64,000 nt of DNA from Streptomyces sp. M92 (GCF_028473745.1 NZ_CP101137.1:3720001-3784000); one strand, 5' to 3'. Positions 50,280 to 60,792 are shown, counted from the stretch's first letter. Program-made: numbers and translations. Notes: a model not told the origin generated them from the letters alone.

Positions 50280-51011
50280 ACCCTCCGACCGGCAGGAGCT
50301 TGCGTCCCCAGCGGTCCTGTAGCTCACCGTAACCTCCGGGGAGTCGACGTCGCCGTGGAACTGCACACGCCGGCTCCTCCAGTCTTCGAGGAGAGGGATA
50401 GGGGCGTTTCCGGGCTGCGCCAGGTAGGTGCCTTCATACCACCCGAGCGCGTGTCGGTTACAGGCGATGCACAGCATCCCTCGCACGCAGCCCTGGCAGT
50501 AGTTATTGGGGCTGTGTCCTCTTGTGCAGTCGTGCGCATGGTCGAGCTGCCAGCCCCTCTGTCCTGGGTCCGATGCTCCGCAAAGGCAGAGGCCGCCTTG
50601 AAGAGCCAGGATTGCGTCGCGGGAAAACTGGGAAATGCCCCGGCCGTAGTGCACGTTGCACAGGCCGCGCGAGTGGGACGCAGCCTCGCAGTCTCCGTAC
50701 CGGCAGGTCGGTCCCCATTCCGCCTGTGACTTCCATCCCCGTATGGGGGTGAGCGGCTTACCATCCGACCACTGCTGGTAGTGAGTGGCGCAATAACCAC
50801 CGGAGGAGTGCGGGCGGTCGCACGGTGGGGCGTCGAACTGACACTTGGTGTACAGACCCGCGGGTAGCTTTGCCTTGATGGGTCTAAGGGGGAGTCCCTG
50901 ACGCGCTTGGTCGTAGTGCGACCTGCACAACGGCACGCCCGCTGACCGGGCCCGGAAGGGGCGTCCGCAGCCTTGGAAACTGCATGCTTCCGCGTTCTGG
51001 CCCACCGCCAC
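50190..51011 (-). CDS. HNH (endonuclease VII-like) protein with three Cys/His repeats
   Basis: A 273-aa protein. The first ~125 residues hold three zinc-finger-like repeats: CSFQGCGRP...LCRSHYDQ, CQFDAPPCDRP...YCATHYQQ and CRYGDCEAA...LCNVHYGR. The first two are each followed by G-x-PL-x-PI. The nuclease domain is LQGGLCLCGASD, WQLDHAHDC and RGMLCIACNRHALGWY, the recombination endonuclease VII HNH pattern. The start is GTG 51011 (a second GTG two codons on). It may be the nuclease of the methyltransferase system or an independent homing or defence nuclease. It is convergent with, and overlaps, the controller gene. Confidence 0.82.
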   Translation of the reverse strand: MAVGQNAEACSFQGCGRPFRARSAGVPLCRSHYDQARQGLPLRPIKAKLPAGLYTKCQFDAPPCDRPHSSGGYCATHYQQWSDGKPLTPIRGWKSQAEWGPTCRYGDCEAASHSRGLCNVHYGRGISQFSRDAILALQGGLCLCGASDPGQRGWQLDHAHDCTRGHSPNNYCQGCVRGMLCIACNRHALGWYEGTYLAQPGNAPIPLLEDWRSRRVQFHGDVDSPEVTVSYRTAGDASSCRSEGSARGSDAWVDGRLGVVGGVTAGEGVQLVQ

Positions 51012-51147
51012 CCCAGCCCGTCCCCGGTTCGATCACCAGACTTGACGGAACCTACCGCACCAGCTGTGGCCTCGGCGGCTATTTGACGCCTGGTACTCAA
51101 TTGCTTGCCGTATGTGCCTCAGACGCATGCCGGGTAACTCCGACAAC

Positions 51148-51164
51148 CGAGTTAGTGCAGAGAA
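51148..51164 (-). repeat. Right terminal inverted repeat of the element
   Basis: CAACCGAGTTAGTGCAG (51144-51160) is the partner of the left repeat CTGCACTATCTGGTTG, 16-17 bp with one gap and two mismatches. It lies immediately before the GGTC junction at 51165. Confidence 0.7.
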
Positions 51165-51166
51165 GG

Positions 51167-51682
51167 TCCACGGGCGACGAACTGGAGGCCCGTGAGGCCC
51201 TGGCCATGGCGCTCGGCGCGGATCCCGACTACCTCTTCGCCCGGCTCCTGCACCAGGCGTGCAACGAGGGGCTCGACCCGGAGTCGGTCCGTCGCTGTCT
51301 GCGTGCGGAGCGCGGGGGCCGGGAGGCCCCGAAGGGCGGCGTGCCGGACGGCGGGAAGCAAGCCGCCGGGGCAGCGGAACGTGAGCCGGCCGACCCCTCC
51401 CCGGCAGTGCGGCCACCCCTCGGCCGACGGAGTCGCACGCGCTCCGGCGTGACGGCCGACGGAGTCCCCCGTCGGCCGAGGGCGGCGCGTGGCCGCGAGC
51501 CGGGTGCGAAACTCGTGCGGCCTCGCACTCCGGCGTCGGGCGAGCGCCCGGGTCCCGCGCGGACGAGCCGTGCGCGTTCGCGGGCCGCGGAGGGGGAGGG
51601 CGTGGGCCGGACGGGCGCCTGCGCTGGTGGCGCACGCACGGGAGACCACGGGCCGAAGGGGGCGGCGAGCGACTCCGAATGA
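51167..51682 (+). pseudogene. DUF4192 gene, 3' fragment
   Basis: It resumes the DUF4192 frame: STGDELEAREALAMALGADP, then YLFARLLHQACNEGLDPESV, the conserved C-terminus. About 130 disordered residues rich in Arg/Gly/Pro/Ala follow, and the stop is at 51680. No start codon or ribosome site for this piece was found. The open frame extends back to 50984 only by chance, antisense to the HNH gene. Precise excision of the element would restore the gene. Confidence 0.9.
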
Positions 51683-52114
51683 GCACAGGGCGGGACGGCA
51701 CCAGGCCGACGGTGGGCGCCGGGGCGGCGCCGGACCGCCGGTGGGCAGCCCGGCAGCGCTGTGCCGCCGTCCCTGGCCGCCGTTCGCCGGCCGTTCCTTC
51801 TGGCTGCCCTCTCCCGGCCACCGTCCCTGGACCGTCGACCCTCGGCCGCGCTCCATGGCCGTGGTCCTTCCGGTGTGCTCCTCGGCCGTGGTCGATCGGC
51901 GAGGACCAGGCACCGTGGCCCCGGAGGCGGTACGTGGACCGCGTGCCTCCGGGCCCCGGGGCCTCCCGCCCCCGAGCGTGACCTGGAAGTCCCCCCTTCC
52001 GTTCACCTGAGTGGCCGAACGCCCGGACGGGCCGGGGCACCGCACCGCCAGTTTCGAAACCACCGCCACGGCGTCGCTCCGTTCGAGGGCGTCGAGCAGA
52101 GAGGGAGGTCTCCC
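51683..52114. other. Intergenic region, no gene supported
   Basis: 432 bp between the DUF4192 3' fragment and the debranching-like gene. Several overlapping open frames exist, but none has a recognisable product or ribosome site. It is Pro/Arg/Gly-coding by composition in every phase, typical of non-coding GC-rich Streptomyces DNA. Confidence 0.5.
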
Positions 52115-54343
52115 ATGCACCAGCCGACCCCGTCCTCGTCCGCCGTCACGGACCTCGGCGTGAGCGGCCGGCGGGGCACCGCGGTGCCGTCACTCGCCGG
52201 GCCCGCGGCGCCGGTCAGAAGAGGCGGCCCGGGGCCGGGGCGGAATCCTGGCGGACCGGCTGCTGCCCGGGTCGGGCCGCCGTCGGCACCGTCGGTCTCC
52301 CGGCCCGGTGGGGAGCCGACGGGCACCGGCCTCTCGGGCGTTGCCGCGGACCGTCCCCCTGCCCGGCGTACACCGCCCGGAAAGCCACACAGGCCCGGGG
52401 AGTTGCCGCCCACCCACAGCACCATGATCGGCGTGGCGCTCCCCGGCCTCGTGATCTCCACGGAGCAGGGCCAGCTGAACGGCCTGGGCCTGGAGGGGTT
52501 CTACCGCGCGGGCCGACGCCTGCTGTCCCGGTGCCGCCTTCGCGTGGCCGGACGTGAACCGCTCCCGTCCCAGGCCCGGATGACCGGCGCCGACGGTACT
52601 CGCTTCGTCGCCACGATTCGGACAGCCTCCGCGCCGGGACCGGATCCGGACGTGATGGTCGAGCGCACCCGCCACGCCGACGGCACGGAGCGGATCACGC
52701 TGCGCAGTTGGGCGTCCGTCCCGCTGCGCCTGCCGGTCGAGGTGATGCTCGGGACCGACCTGGCCGACCTGGGAGCGATCGCCGCGGGCGAAGCGGGGCC
52801 CGACCTGCCGGCCACCGTGCACGGCTCCGGGCTGCGGTGGACCCGCGGCACGGGCGGCGCGTCGGTCATGGCGGTCCCACCGCCCGCCGAGGCACTGGCC
52901 TCCGCGGGACTGCTGCGATGGGAGTTCGTGCTGCCCGCGGGCGGCAGCGCCGCCGTCGAACTGCGCGTACGGCCGGACGGCGCAGGGCCGCTCCGGGCAG
53001 TGGGCCGCACGGCGGCCGATCCGCTGGCCTCCGCACACGCCATCGGTGACGACCCCGGGGTCTCCGCTCTCCTGCGGACCAGCATCGAGGACCTCAGGGG
53101 CCTCCTGGTGCGCGACCCCGCGCATCCCGCCGACGTCCACCTGGTCGCCGGCGTCCCCTGGCGCTGCGGTCCGGCCCCCGCCGAGGCCCTCGCCGCCGCC
53201 CGGATGACACTCCCCCTCGGCACCCGGCTCGCCGCGGGTACCTTGCGCGCCCTCGCCCGCACCCAGCGGTCCGGCCCCGGACCGCGGTCCGGCATGATCC
53301 CCGGACCCGGGCGCGGCACCGGCCCGCACCTGCCGCCGGGCTGTACAGGTACGGAGGCCACCCTGCTCTTTCCCGTGCTCCTCGCGGAGGCCCGGCGCTG
53401 GGGGCTCGGGGCGCACGAGACGCAGGAGCTGCTGCCCGCCGCCGAGAGGTGTCTGACCTGGCTGCGGGCCACCGTGGGCGACGGCACGTACCTGCCTGAC
53501 CCGCACCCCCAGGGCCCCGTCCGCTGCGCGACCCAGGCCCAGGCTCACCGCGCCGCCCTGCTCGGCGCCGAGCTGCTCGACGACTTCGGCAGGCCGGGCG
53601 GCGCCTGGTTGCGGGAGTGGGCCCAGCGGCTGCGCACGGCGTTCCGGCGAGACTTCTGGATCGACGACGCGACGGGCGGAAGACCCGCGGCGGCCCGTAC
53701 CCCGGACGGACGCCTCGTGCCGCACCTGAGCGCGGCCGCCGCCCACCTCCTGGACACCGGGCTGCTGGGCGGGGGCACAGTCGCACCAGGCCTGCTCGAC
53801 CCGGTCCGCACCGGCCGACTCGCCCGGTTGCTGGGCAACCCGGTCATGGACTCGGGCTGGGGGCTGCGTGGCCTGGCTGCCACGGAGGCGGGATACAACC
53901 CCTTCGGGCATCGCGCGGGGGCCGTGCACGTGCAGGAGACGGCGATGGCGGTTGCGGGTCTGGCCGCCGCCGGTCACGACAAGGAAGCAGGCTCGCTGCT
54001 GCGCGGTGTACTGGCCGCGGCCGACGCCTTCGGGCACCGCCTGCCGGAGATGTTCGCGGGGGAGCAGCGCACCGACACGAGCGCTCCGCTGCCGCACCCG
54101 GCGGCCTGCCGCCCCGCCGCCACCGCGGCAGCCGCGGGAGTGCTGATGCTGACCACGCTCGCGGGCATCCGTCCCGACGCCCCGGCCGGTACCGTCACCC
54201 TGCGTCCCGTACGCAGCGCGCCCCTGGGGGAGCTCGGTCTGACCGGACTGAGGGTGGCGGGGGAGCCCTTCTCCGTGCGGGTCAGCCGACTCGGCCTGGC
54301 CATGGTGGAGGAGGCCGCCGACGGGCTGCGTCTAGGGGCTTGA
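52115..54343 (+). CDS. Glycogen debranching-enzyme-like protein
   Basis: A 742-aa protein related to amylo-alpha-1,6-glucosidases. Residues 1-115 are Pro/Gly-rich and disordered. The N-terminal beta domain is about 120-310 (ALPGLVISTEQGQLNGLGLE, GFYRAGRRLLSRCRLRVAG). The (alpha/alpha)6 catalytic domain spans about 350-700 with LVAGVPWRCGP, GCTGTEATLLFPVLLAEARR and SGWGLRGLAATEAGYNPFGH. The substrate in vivo is uncertain; a trehalose/glycogen role is usual for the family. ATG 52115 is preceded by GAGGGAGG. It follows the disrupted DUF4192 gene by 430 bp. Confidence 0.85.
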   Translation: MHQPTPSSSAVTDLGVSGRRGTAVPSLAGPAAPVRRGGPGPGRNPGGPAAARVGPPSAPSVSRPGGEPTGTGLSGVAADRPPARRTPPGKPHRPGELPPTHSTMIGVALPGLVISTEQGQLNGLGLEGFYRAGRRLLSRCRLRVAGREPLPSQARMTGADGTRFVATIRTASAPGPDPDVMVERTRHADGTERITLRSWASVPLRLPVEVMLGTDLADLGAIAAGEAGPDLPATVHGSGLRWTRGTGGASVMAVPPPAEALASAGLLRWEFVLPAGGSAAVELRVRPDGAGPLRAVGRTAADPLASAHAIGDDPGVSALLRTSIEDLRGLLVRDPAHPADVHLVAGVPWRCGPAPAEALAAARMTLPLGTRLAAGTLRALARTQRSGPGPRSGMIPGPGRGTGPHLPPGCTGTEATLLFPVLLAEARRWGLGAHETQELLPAAERCLTWLRATVGDGTYLPDPHPQGPVRCATQAQAHRAALLGAELLDDFGRPGGAWLREWAQRLRTAFRRDFWIDDATGGRPAAARTPDGRLVPHLSAAAAHLLDTGLLGGGTVAPGLLDPVRTGRLARLLGNPVMDSGWGLRGLAATEAGYNPFGHRAGAVHVQETAMAVAGLAAAGHDKEAGSLLRGVLAAADAFGHRLPEMFAGEQRTDTSAPLPHPAACRPAATAAAAGVLMLTTLAGIRPDAPAGTVTLRPVRSAPLGELGLTGLRVAGEPFSVRVSRLGLAMVEEAADGLRLGA

Positions 54344-54473
54344 CCAGGTTGGACCCTCCCTCGCCCGACACAGGGAGCAGACGGTGCCAAGACGGTTCGA
54401 CGGTGGCGGACCAGCCGTCGATGCGGCCGGTGAGGGGAGTGTTTATCGTCAGGCAGACGACTATGATCGCCGC

Positions 54474-55232
54474 ATGCCCTACGACCCGTCAGCCTTTCCG
54501 CCCTTCGCCGTCACTGTGGACCTGGTCGTACTGACCGTACGTCGCCATTCCCTGTGCGCGCTGGCGGTGCGCAGGGGCGAGCCTCCGTTCCAGGGCCGCT
54601 GGGCGCTGCCCGGTGGCTTCGTACGGGCCGGTGAGGACCTGGCGCAGGCGGCGGCGCGGGAGCTGGCCGAGGAGACGGGGCTCTGCGTCCACGACCCCGC
54701 CGCGCCCACTCAGGACAACGGCGCCCACCTGGAGCAGCTCGCGACGTACGGCGACCCCGAGCGGGACCCCCGCATGCGGGTGGTGAGCGTCGCCCACCTC
54801 GCACTCGCCCCGGACCTGCCCGCGCCCCGGGCGGGCGGTGACGCCAGCAACGCACGCTGGGCGCCGGTCGAGGAGTTGCTCGAGCAGGCAGGTCACGGTC
54901 GCGAGGGCGCACCGCCGGCCCCCCTCGCCTTCGACCACACCCAGATCCTGGCGGACGGCGTGGAGCGAGCCCGCTCCAAGATCGAGTACTCGTCGCTGGC
55001 CACCGCCTTCTGCCCGCCGGAGTTCACCGTCGGCGAGCTGCGCCGCGTCTACGAGGCGGTGTGGAGCGTGGCGCTCGACCCACGCAATTTCCACCGCAAG
55101 GTGACGGGCACCCCGGGCTTCCTTGTCCCCACCGGCGGGACGACCACCCGCCAGGGCGGCCGACCCGCCCAGCTCTTCCGGGCCGGCGGCGCCACTCTCC
55201 TCAACCCCCCGATGCTCCGTCCCGAGGTGTGA
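54474..55232 (+). CDS. NUDIX hydrolase with C-terminal winged-helix (NrtR-like)
   Basis: A 252-aa protein. The Nudix box is intact: GGFVRAGEDLAQAAARELAE followed by ETGL, so it may hydrolyse a nucleoside diphosphate-linked substrate. The C-terminal wHTH (about 165-230) includes YSSLATAFCPPEFTVGELRR and RNFHRKVTGTPGF, as in NrtR regulators of NAD metabolism and in ADP-ribose pyrophosphatase-like proteins. True NrtR often has a degenerate Nudix box, so an enzyme is also possible. ATG 54474 begins MPYDPSAFPPFAVTVDLV, the usual family start. No NAD genes are adjacent. Confidence 0.85.
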   Translation: MPYDPSAFPPFAVTVDLVVLTVRRHSLCALAVRRGEPPFQGRWALPGGFVRAGEDLAQAAARELAEETGLCVHDPAAPTQDNGAHLEQLATYGDPERDPRMRVVSVAHLALAPDLPAPRAGGDASNARWAPVEELLEQAGHGREGAPPAPLAFDHTQILADGVERARSKIEYSSLATAFCPPEFTVGELRRVYEAVWSVALDPRNFHRKVTGTPGFLVPTGGTTTRQGGRPAQLFRAGGATLLNPPMLRPEV

Positions 55233-55347
55233 GGCCGCTGCGGGAAGGGATCCCGGAGCGAACGGAGAACAAGGAAGCGACGAGGTCCGGCCTCCCGCAC
55301 CCCGGTGGGTCGCACGATGCCCGAAAAACCGGATATGACACGCTATC

Positions 55348-57765
55348 TTGCTGCGGGTGATCGAGGCCTTCGGACTGACCAGCAACCCCCGCAAGGAGTT
55401 CCCGCCCGCCGTCGACGACGTCTCCTTCGAGGCGTGCGCGGGCCGCGTCACCGCACTGCTCGGAGCATCGGGCGCCGGCAAGACGACAGTGCTCAGACTC
55501 ATGCTCGAACTCCAGCGCGGCCGTGGCCTCACTTATTTCAGAGGCCGCCCACTGCACCGCATCGCCCATCCCGCGCGGGAGGTCGGCACAGTGCTGGGGG
55601 AGGTGCCGGGGCATCCGGCCCGCACGGTTCGCGGCCATCTGCGCATGCTCTGCGCGGCGGCCGGAGTTCCCGTCCGGCGGGCCGACGAAGTCCTCGAGTC
55701 GGTCGGTCTCGTCGGTCTGCGCGATGAACGCCTGGGCACCCTCTCCCGCGGCATGGACCGACGTCTCGGCCTGGCTTGCGCACTGCTGCCCGACCCGCAC
55801 ACCCTGGTGCTCGACGACCCGGCCGGCGCACTGTCCGCCCGTGAGGCCGCCTGGGTGCACGCCACGCTGCGCGCGCACGCGTCCCACGGAGGGACCGTCC
55901 TGTTCAGCACGGCCGATCCCAAGGAGGCCGCGCGGACCGCCGATCACGTCGTGACGCTGGAGCGGGGCAGGGTCGTCGCCGACCAGGAAGCGGCGGAGTT
56001 CTCTCGCACTCGGCTGCGTCCCCGCGTCGCCGTGCGCACTCCGCATGCCGCCCGACTGGGCGCAGTCCTGGTCAAAGAGGCCCGTGCGGGCCGACGTTCC
56101 GTCGAGGTGGTGCGCGAGGGCGGCAACCGTCTGGCGGTGTACGGCAGTACGTGCGCCGACATCGGTGACACCGCGTTCCGGCACAGGATTCTCGTGCACC
56201 AACTGGCCGACGAGGTGGGCGACATGGGGCCGGGAGCCGGCACGGAGTCCGGGCCCCGGCGGCACGGGACCGGGAGCCGCGGTGAAGGGGACGCCGAGCG
56301 CGCGCCCGCTCCACCCCGGGGCGAGATTCCCCGACCGTCCGGCGACTCCAGGTCGTCTGCCGAGCCCAGGCCCTCGGCAGGCGCCGCGGCGCAGTCGGTC
56401 CCCGGTAAGGCGCTTCCCGGCGCAGACGCCCCGCGGCCGCCGGCGGAACCGACGACGCCCGGTACCGCCGCCGAAGCGCCGCCGGCTGTCGCGGCGTTGT
56501 CGGTGGCCGACAACTCCGGGGAATCGGCGACAGGCCCCGTCGGCGAGGGTTTGCCGGAGGCGGCCGGGGACGGGACACCGTCGGCAGGCGCCGACACTGA
56601 GGCACTGCCGACGGCCGCCGGCCCCGGGGCACCGTCGCCAGGCGCCGCCCTGCAGTCCCTGCCAGCCGCCGCTGAGCCCCGGGCAGGCGCCCCCCGGTCG
56701 GCCCCGGACGGCCCCGGACCGGGACCCGATGCCGCCCCCCACTCGTCCGGCGCCCATGAAACCGCCGACACCGACGGCCAAGCCTCCCCGGCCCCGCACG
56801 CGGCCACCGACACTCCCGCGCCCCGCGACCCCGACCCCCGCACACCGGACGCCCGCACGCCGGTCCCCCGCTCCACCCGGCCCGACCTCACCGGTCCCCG
56901 GGCGTCCCCGCGCCGCCACGCCTCCCTCACCCCCGCACCGGCCCACACCCGGGAGACGGCCTCCCCACTGCCGCCCCCCGTCACCGTCCGCGCCGCCCCC
57001 AGCCCTCTGCGACCGCTCCGCTACGAGCTCCGCCGCGCGGCCGGCATCAGGACCGGCCTCGTCACCGGCGCCGTCGTCCTCGTGCTCTCCGTCCTCACCG
57101 CCGTCGTCCTGGCGCGAGTCGGCCACACACCGCAGCCACGCCTGCTGGCCGCGTGGCCGCAAGAGCTCCCGCTGCCGCCCGCGGCGCTCGGCGCGGGACT
57201 GCTCGGAGCGCTCGCCTCCGGCGACGAGTTCCGCCACCCCGCGCTGGCGGCGGACCGCGGCGCCGTCCCCCGGCGCCTGGGGCTGCTGACCGCGAAACTC
57301 CTCGTCTCCGCGGCCACCGCGCTGGTGCTGGCCCTTCTCACCGTGGGCTGCAACGCCGAAGTGCTCCACCTGTTCTACGGACCGGAACTCGCCGGCGTTC
57401 CCGCCGACTGGCCCGCACTGGCCGCCGGTTGGCTCGCCCTTGTCGTCGGATGCGGCTGGGCGGGCGTGCTCGCCGCCGGTGTCTTCCGGTCCACCACGGC
57501 CGGGCTGGCCGCGGTGGTCGCCGTACCCGTACTCATCGTGCCGCTCGTACAGAGGGTCTGGGACGGCCCGTCCGTGCGGACCGCCGCCGGTCTCCCGATG
57601 CGGACGCGGGAGCTCCTCCTGACGACGTGGCCCTTCGGCGGCGAGCGGTATGTGGCCGAAGTGCTGCGCATGATCGCCCAACCCGTCGGCAGCGCACTGG
57701 CGTTGTCCGTGACCGCTCTGCTCTGCGCATATCTGCTCATGACCCTGCGCAGCAGACCCCAATGA
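55348..57765 (+). CDS. Single-chain ABC transporter-like protein with long disordered linker
   Basis: An 805-aa protein. The ABC ATPase domain is about 15-215: Walker A LLGASGAGKTTVLRL, signature LSRGMDRRLGLA (not LSGGQ), Walker B HTLVLDDPAGALS. The catalytic Glu after Walker B is Asp and the H-loop His is missing (TVLFSTADPKEAA), so ATP hydrolysis may be weak. Residues about 295-550 are a Pro/Ala/Gly-rich linker. The C-terminal ~250 residues are a permease with helices including LVTGAVVLVLSVLTAVVLA and AALLAVGCN-like segments. The TTG start at 55348 is taken; GTG 55357 is an alternative. Substrate unknown. The whiH gene follows. Confidence 0.8.
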   Translation: MLRVIEAFGLTSNPRKEFPPAVDDVSFEACAGRVTALLGASGAGKTTVLRLMLELQRGRGLTYFRGRPLHRIAHPAREVGTVLGEVPGHPARTVRGHLRMLCAAAGVPVRRADEVLESVGLVGLRDERLGTLSRGMDRRLGLACALLPDPHTLVLDDPAGALSAREAAWVHATLRAHASHGGTVLFSTADPKEAARTADHVVTLERGRVVADQEAAEFSRTRLRPRVAVRTPHAARLGAVLVKEARAGRRSVEVVREGGNRLAVYGSTCADIGDTAFRHRILVHQLADEVGDMGPGAGTESGPRRHGTGSRGEGDAERAPAPPRGEIPRPSGDSRSSAEPRPSAGAAAQSVPGKALPGADAPRPPAEPTTPGTAAEAPPAVAALSVADNSGESATGPVGEGLPEAAGDGTPSAGADTEALPTAAGPGAPSPGAALQSLPAAAEPRAGAPRSAPDGPGPGPDAAPHSSGAHETADTDGQASPAPHAATDTPAPRDPDPRTPDARTPVPRSTRPDLTGPRASPRRHASLTPAPAHTRETASPLPPPVTVRAAPSPLRPLRYELRRAAGIRTGLVTGAVVLVLSVLTAVVLARVGHTPQPRLLAAWPQELPLPPAALGAGLLGALASGDEFRHPALAADRGAVPRRLGLLTAKLLVSAATALVLALLTVGCNAEVLHLFYGPELAGVPADWPALAAGWLALVVGCGWAGVLAAGVFRSTTAGLAAVVAVPVLIVPLVQRVWDGPSVRTAAGLPMRTRELLLTTWPFGGERYVAEVLRMIAQPVGSALALSVTALLCAYLLMTLRSRPQ

Positions 57766-57926
57766 CATCCGCCGCACCCTTCCGGTCCGACCGTGCGCGC
57801 AACTCCCCGGGGAAAGCCCATTTCTTTCCGATAAGGCGTCAATTGCGACGGGGTGAGCGATCACCCTTTCGTGTGCTTTTCACCAAAGACCTCAAGGGAG
57901 TTGGGAACGACGCCGACAAAGGATGC

Positions 57927-58814
57927 GTGACTACCCTTGCGCACTCCATGATGACCGCCGCCCGCTCCGCCGACTCCGGCCTCACCAACCCGGGCGAACT
58001 CGACCGCTACCCCTACGCCGAGACGCCCGCCGTCGACCGCGTCGGGGCGCCCGCCTGGGAAGGGGTGGAGACCGAGCTGGGCCGCGTGGGCCGTCGCGCC
58101 ACGGGAAGCCGTGGGCGCGGACTGCACGGGCAACTCGTCCAGCAGCTGGGACAGATGATCGTTTCCGGCGACCTGGGTGCCGACCGTCCACTGGTGCCCG
58201 AGGAGATCGGCCAGCGTTTCGAGGTGTCCCGCACCGTGGTACGCGAGTCCCTCCGTGTCCTGGAGGCCAAGGGCCTGGTCAGCGCACGCCCGAACGTCGG
58301 CACCCGCGTGCGCCCCGTCAGTGACTGGAACCTGCTCGACCCGGACATCATCGAATGGCGCGCCTTCGGGCCGCAGCGCGACGACCAGCGCCGCGAGCTC
58401 GGTGAGCTGCGCTCGACGATCGAACCGCTCGCCGCGCGCCTGGCCGCCGGGCACGGGCGCGAGGAGGTGCAGCAGCGCCTGTCCGACATGGTCGGGATCA
58501 TGGGGCACGCCATGCAGCAGGGCGACGCCCTGACCTTCTCGCGTGCCGATGCCGAGTTCCACACGCTCCTCATCCAGATCGCGGGCAACCGCATGCTGGA
58601 CCACCTGTCCGGAATCGTCTCCGCGGCCCTGCACGTCTCCGGCGGCCCGGTCACCGGCTGTGACCGGCCGAACGACGTCTCCCTGGCGCAGCACGGGAGG
58701 ATCGTCGACGCCCTCGCCACCGGGGACGGAGCGGCGGCCGAGGCGGCCATGCGCCAGCTCCTGACCGTCCACCCGGAGGTGGAGCGCGTGGTGCCCGCCC
58801 CGCGCGAGCACTGA
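57927..58814 (+). CDS. whiH: Sporulation regulator WhiH (GntR/FadR family)
   Basis: A 295-aa GntR-family regulator. The HTH is GRGLHGQLVQQLGQMIVSGD and GADRPLVPEEIGQRFEVSRT followed by VVRESLRVLEAKGLV. The FadR-type C-terminal domain is about 135-290 (EPLAARLAAGHGREEV, DAEFHTLLIQIAGNRML). In S. coelicolor WhiH is needed for sporulation septation in aerial hyphae, and its gene lies directly before hrdB, as here; the sequence matches my memory of that protein closely. GTG 57927 has AAAGGA just upstream; the longer frame from 57153 overlaps the ABC gene out of frame. A hairpin at 58893-58930 follows. Confidence 0.92.
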   Translation: MTTLAHSMMTAARSADSGLTNPGELDRYPYAETPAVDRVGAPAWEGVETELGRVGRRATGSRGRGLHGQLVQQLGQMIVSGDLGADRPLVPEEIGQRFEVSRTVVRESLRVLEAKGLVSARPNVGTRVRPVSDWNLLDPDIIEWRAFGPQRDDQRRELGELRSTIEPLAARLAAGHGREEVQQRLSDMVGIMGHAMQQGDALTFSRADAEFHTLLIQIAGNRMLDHLSGIVSAALHVSGGPVTGCDRPNDVSLAQHGRIVDALATGDGAAAEAAMRQLLTVHPEVERVVPAPREH

Positions 58815-58892
58815 CTGCCTTCCGCCGGGCCGGCGCGGGCCGGACATGCCAGACCCCTCCTATGGCAGTGGCCGGCCGGTTCGCCGCCACCC

Positions 58893-58930
58893 CGGACCCC
58901 GTGGAATCCGTCGCGATCCCACGGGGTCCG
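58893..58930 (+). terminator. Terminator after whiH
   Basis: CGGACCCCGTGG (58893-58904) pairs perfectly with CCACGGGGTCCG (58919-58930), loop 14 nt. A partial second copy (ACGGGGTCCG) follows at once. Confidence 0.75.
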
Positions 58931-59253
58931 ACGGGGTCCGACGGTGCGATGAGAGGCTGAGCCTTCCGGTTGGGCCGGGTCGGAGTACTCAAGTGACCCC
59001 TTTTATTCGCGTATGACCGGTTTTGAACGCTTACGGGGTGTGACTCGGGCCACGCGGATTGGGCGTAACGCTCGTGGGAACAACGCGATGACCTAAGAGG
59101 TGACAGCCGCGGAGGGAATACGGGCGCCGTTTACGGCGCTGTGCAACTCCCCGGCCTCCGCCCGCGCCGTCGGCCCATTCCAAGCCGGCGGTCGGCCCCT
59201 GTCCGCCGTGGACGAGGCCGGAAGCCGTTTTCCAACGTTCCGAGAGGTTGTTC
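58931..59253 (+). promoter_or_regulatory. hrdB upstream region
   Basis: 323 bp without a gene between the whiH terminator and hrdB. Around 58990-59060 the sequence becomes unusually AT-rich for this chromosome (CCCCTTTTATTCGCGTATGA), a probable promoter zone for hrdB. I cannot assign exact -35/-10 elements. Confidence 0.55.

Positions 59254-60792
<1,539 letters not shown>

Larger units (their letters stand above)
38715..51164. mobile_element. 12.45-kb integrated element with two tyrosine recombinases and a HerA/NurA/methyltransferase module
   Basis: The boundaries come from the split DUF4192 gene: GGTC is shared at 38714-38717 and 51165-51168. Just inside lie imperfect inverted repeats, CTGCACTATCTGGTTG on the left and, on the right in reverse complement, CTGCACTAACTCGGTTG. 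Two overlapping recombinase genes sit at the left end, transcribed inward. Cargo between 42.5 and 51.0 kb has visibly lower GC in places (for example 42.4-45.3 kb) than the flanks. No tRNA lies at the target; the target is protein-coding. The two-recombinase layout recalls Tn554 (tnpA-tnpB), which also inserts site-specifically without a conventional transposase. Confidence 0.85.

Noticed and set aside
50984-51166. Frame upstream of the DUF4192 3' fragment giving a 232-aa protein
   Set aside because: The upstream part is antisense to the HNH gene and matches no DUF4192 sequence; only the part from 51167 is real.
51761-52114. N-terminal extension of the debranching-like protein from 51761
   Set aside because: GAGGGAGG followed by ATG at 52115 is a better start, and the upstream residues are unstructured and lack any motif.
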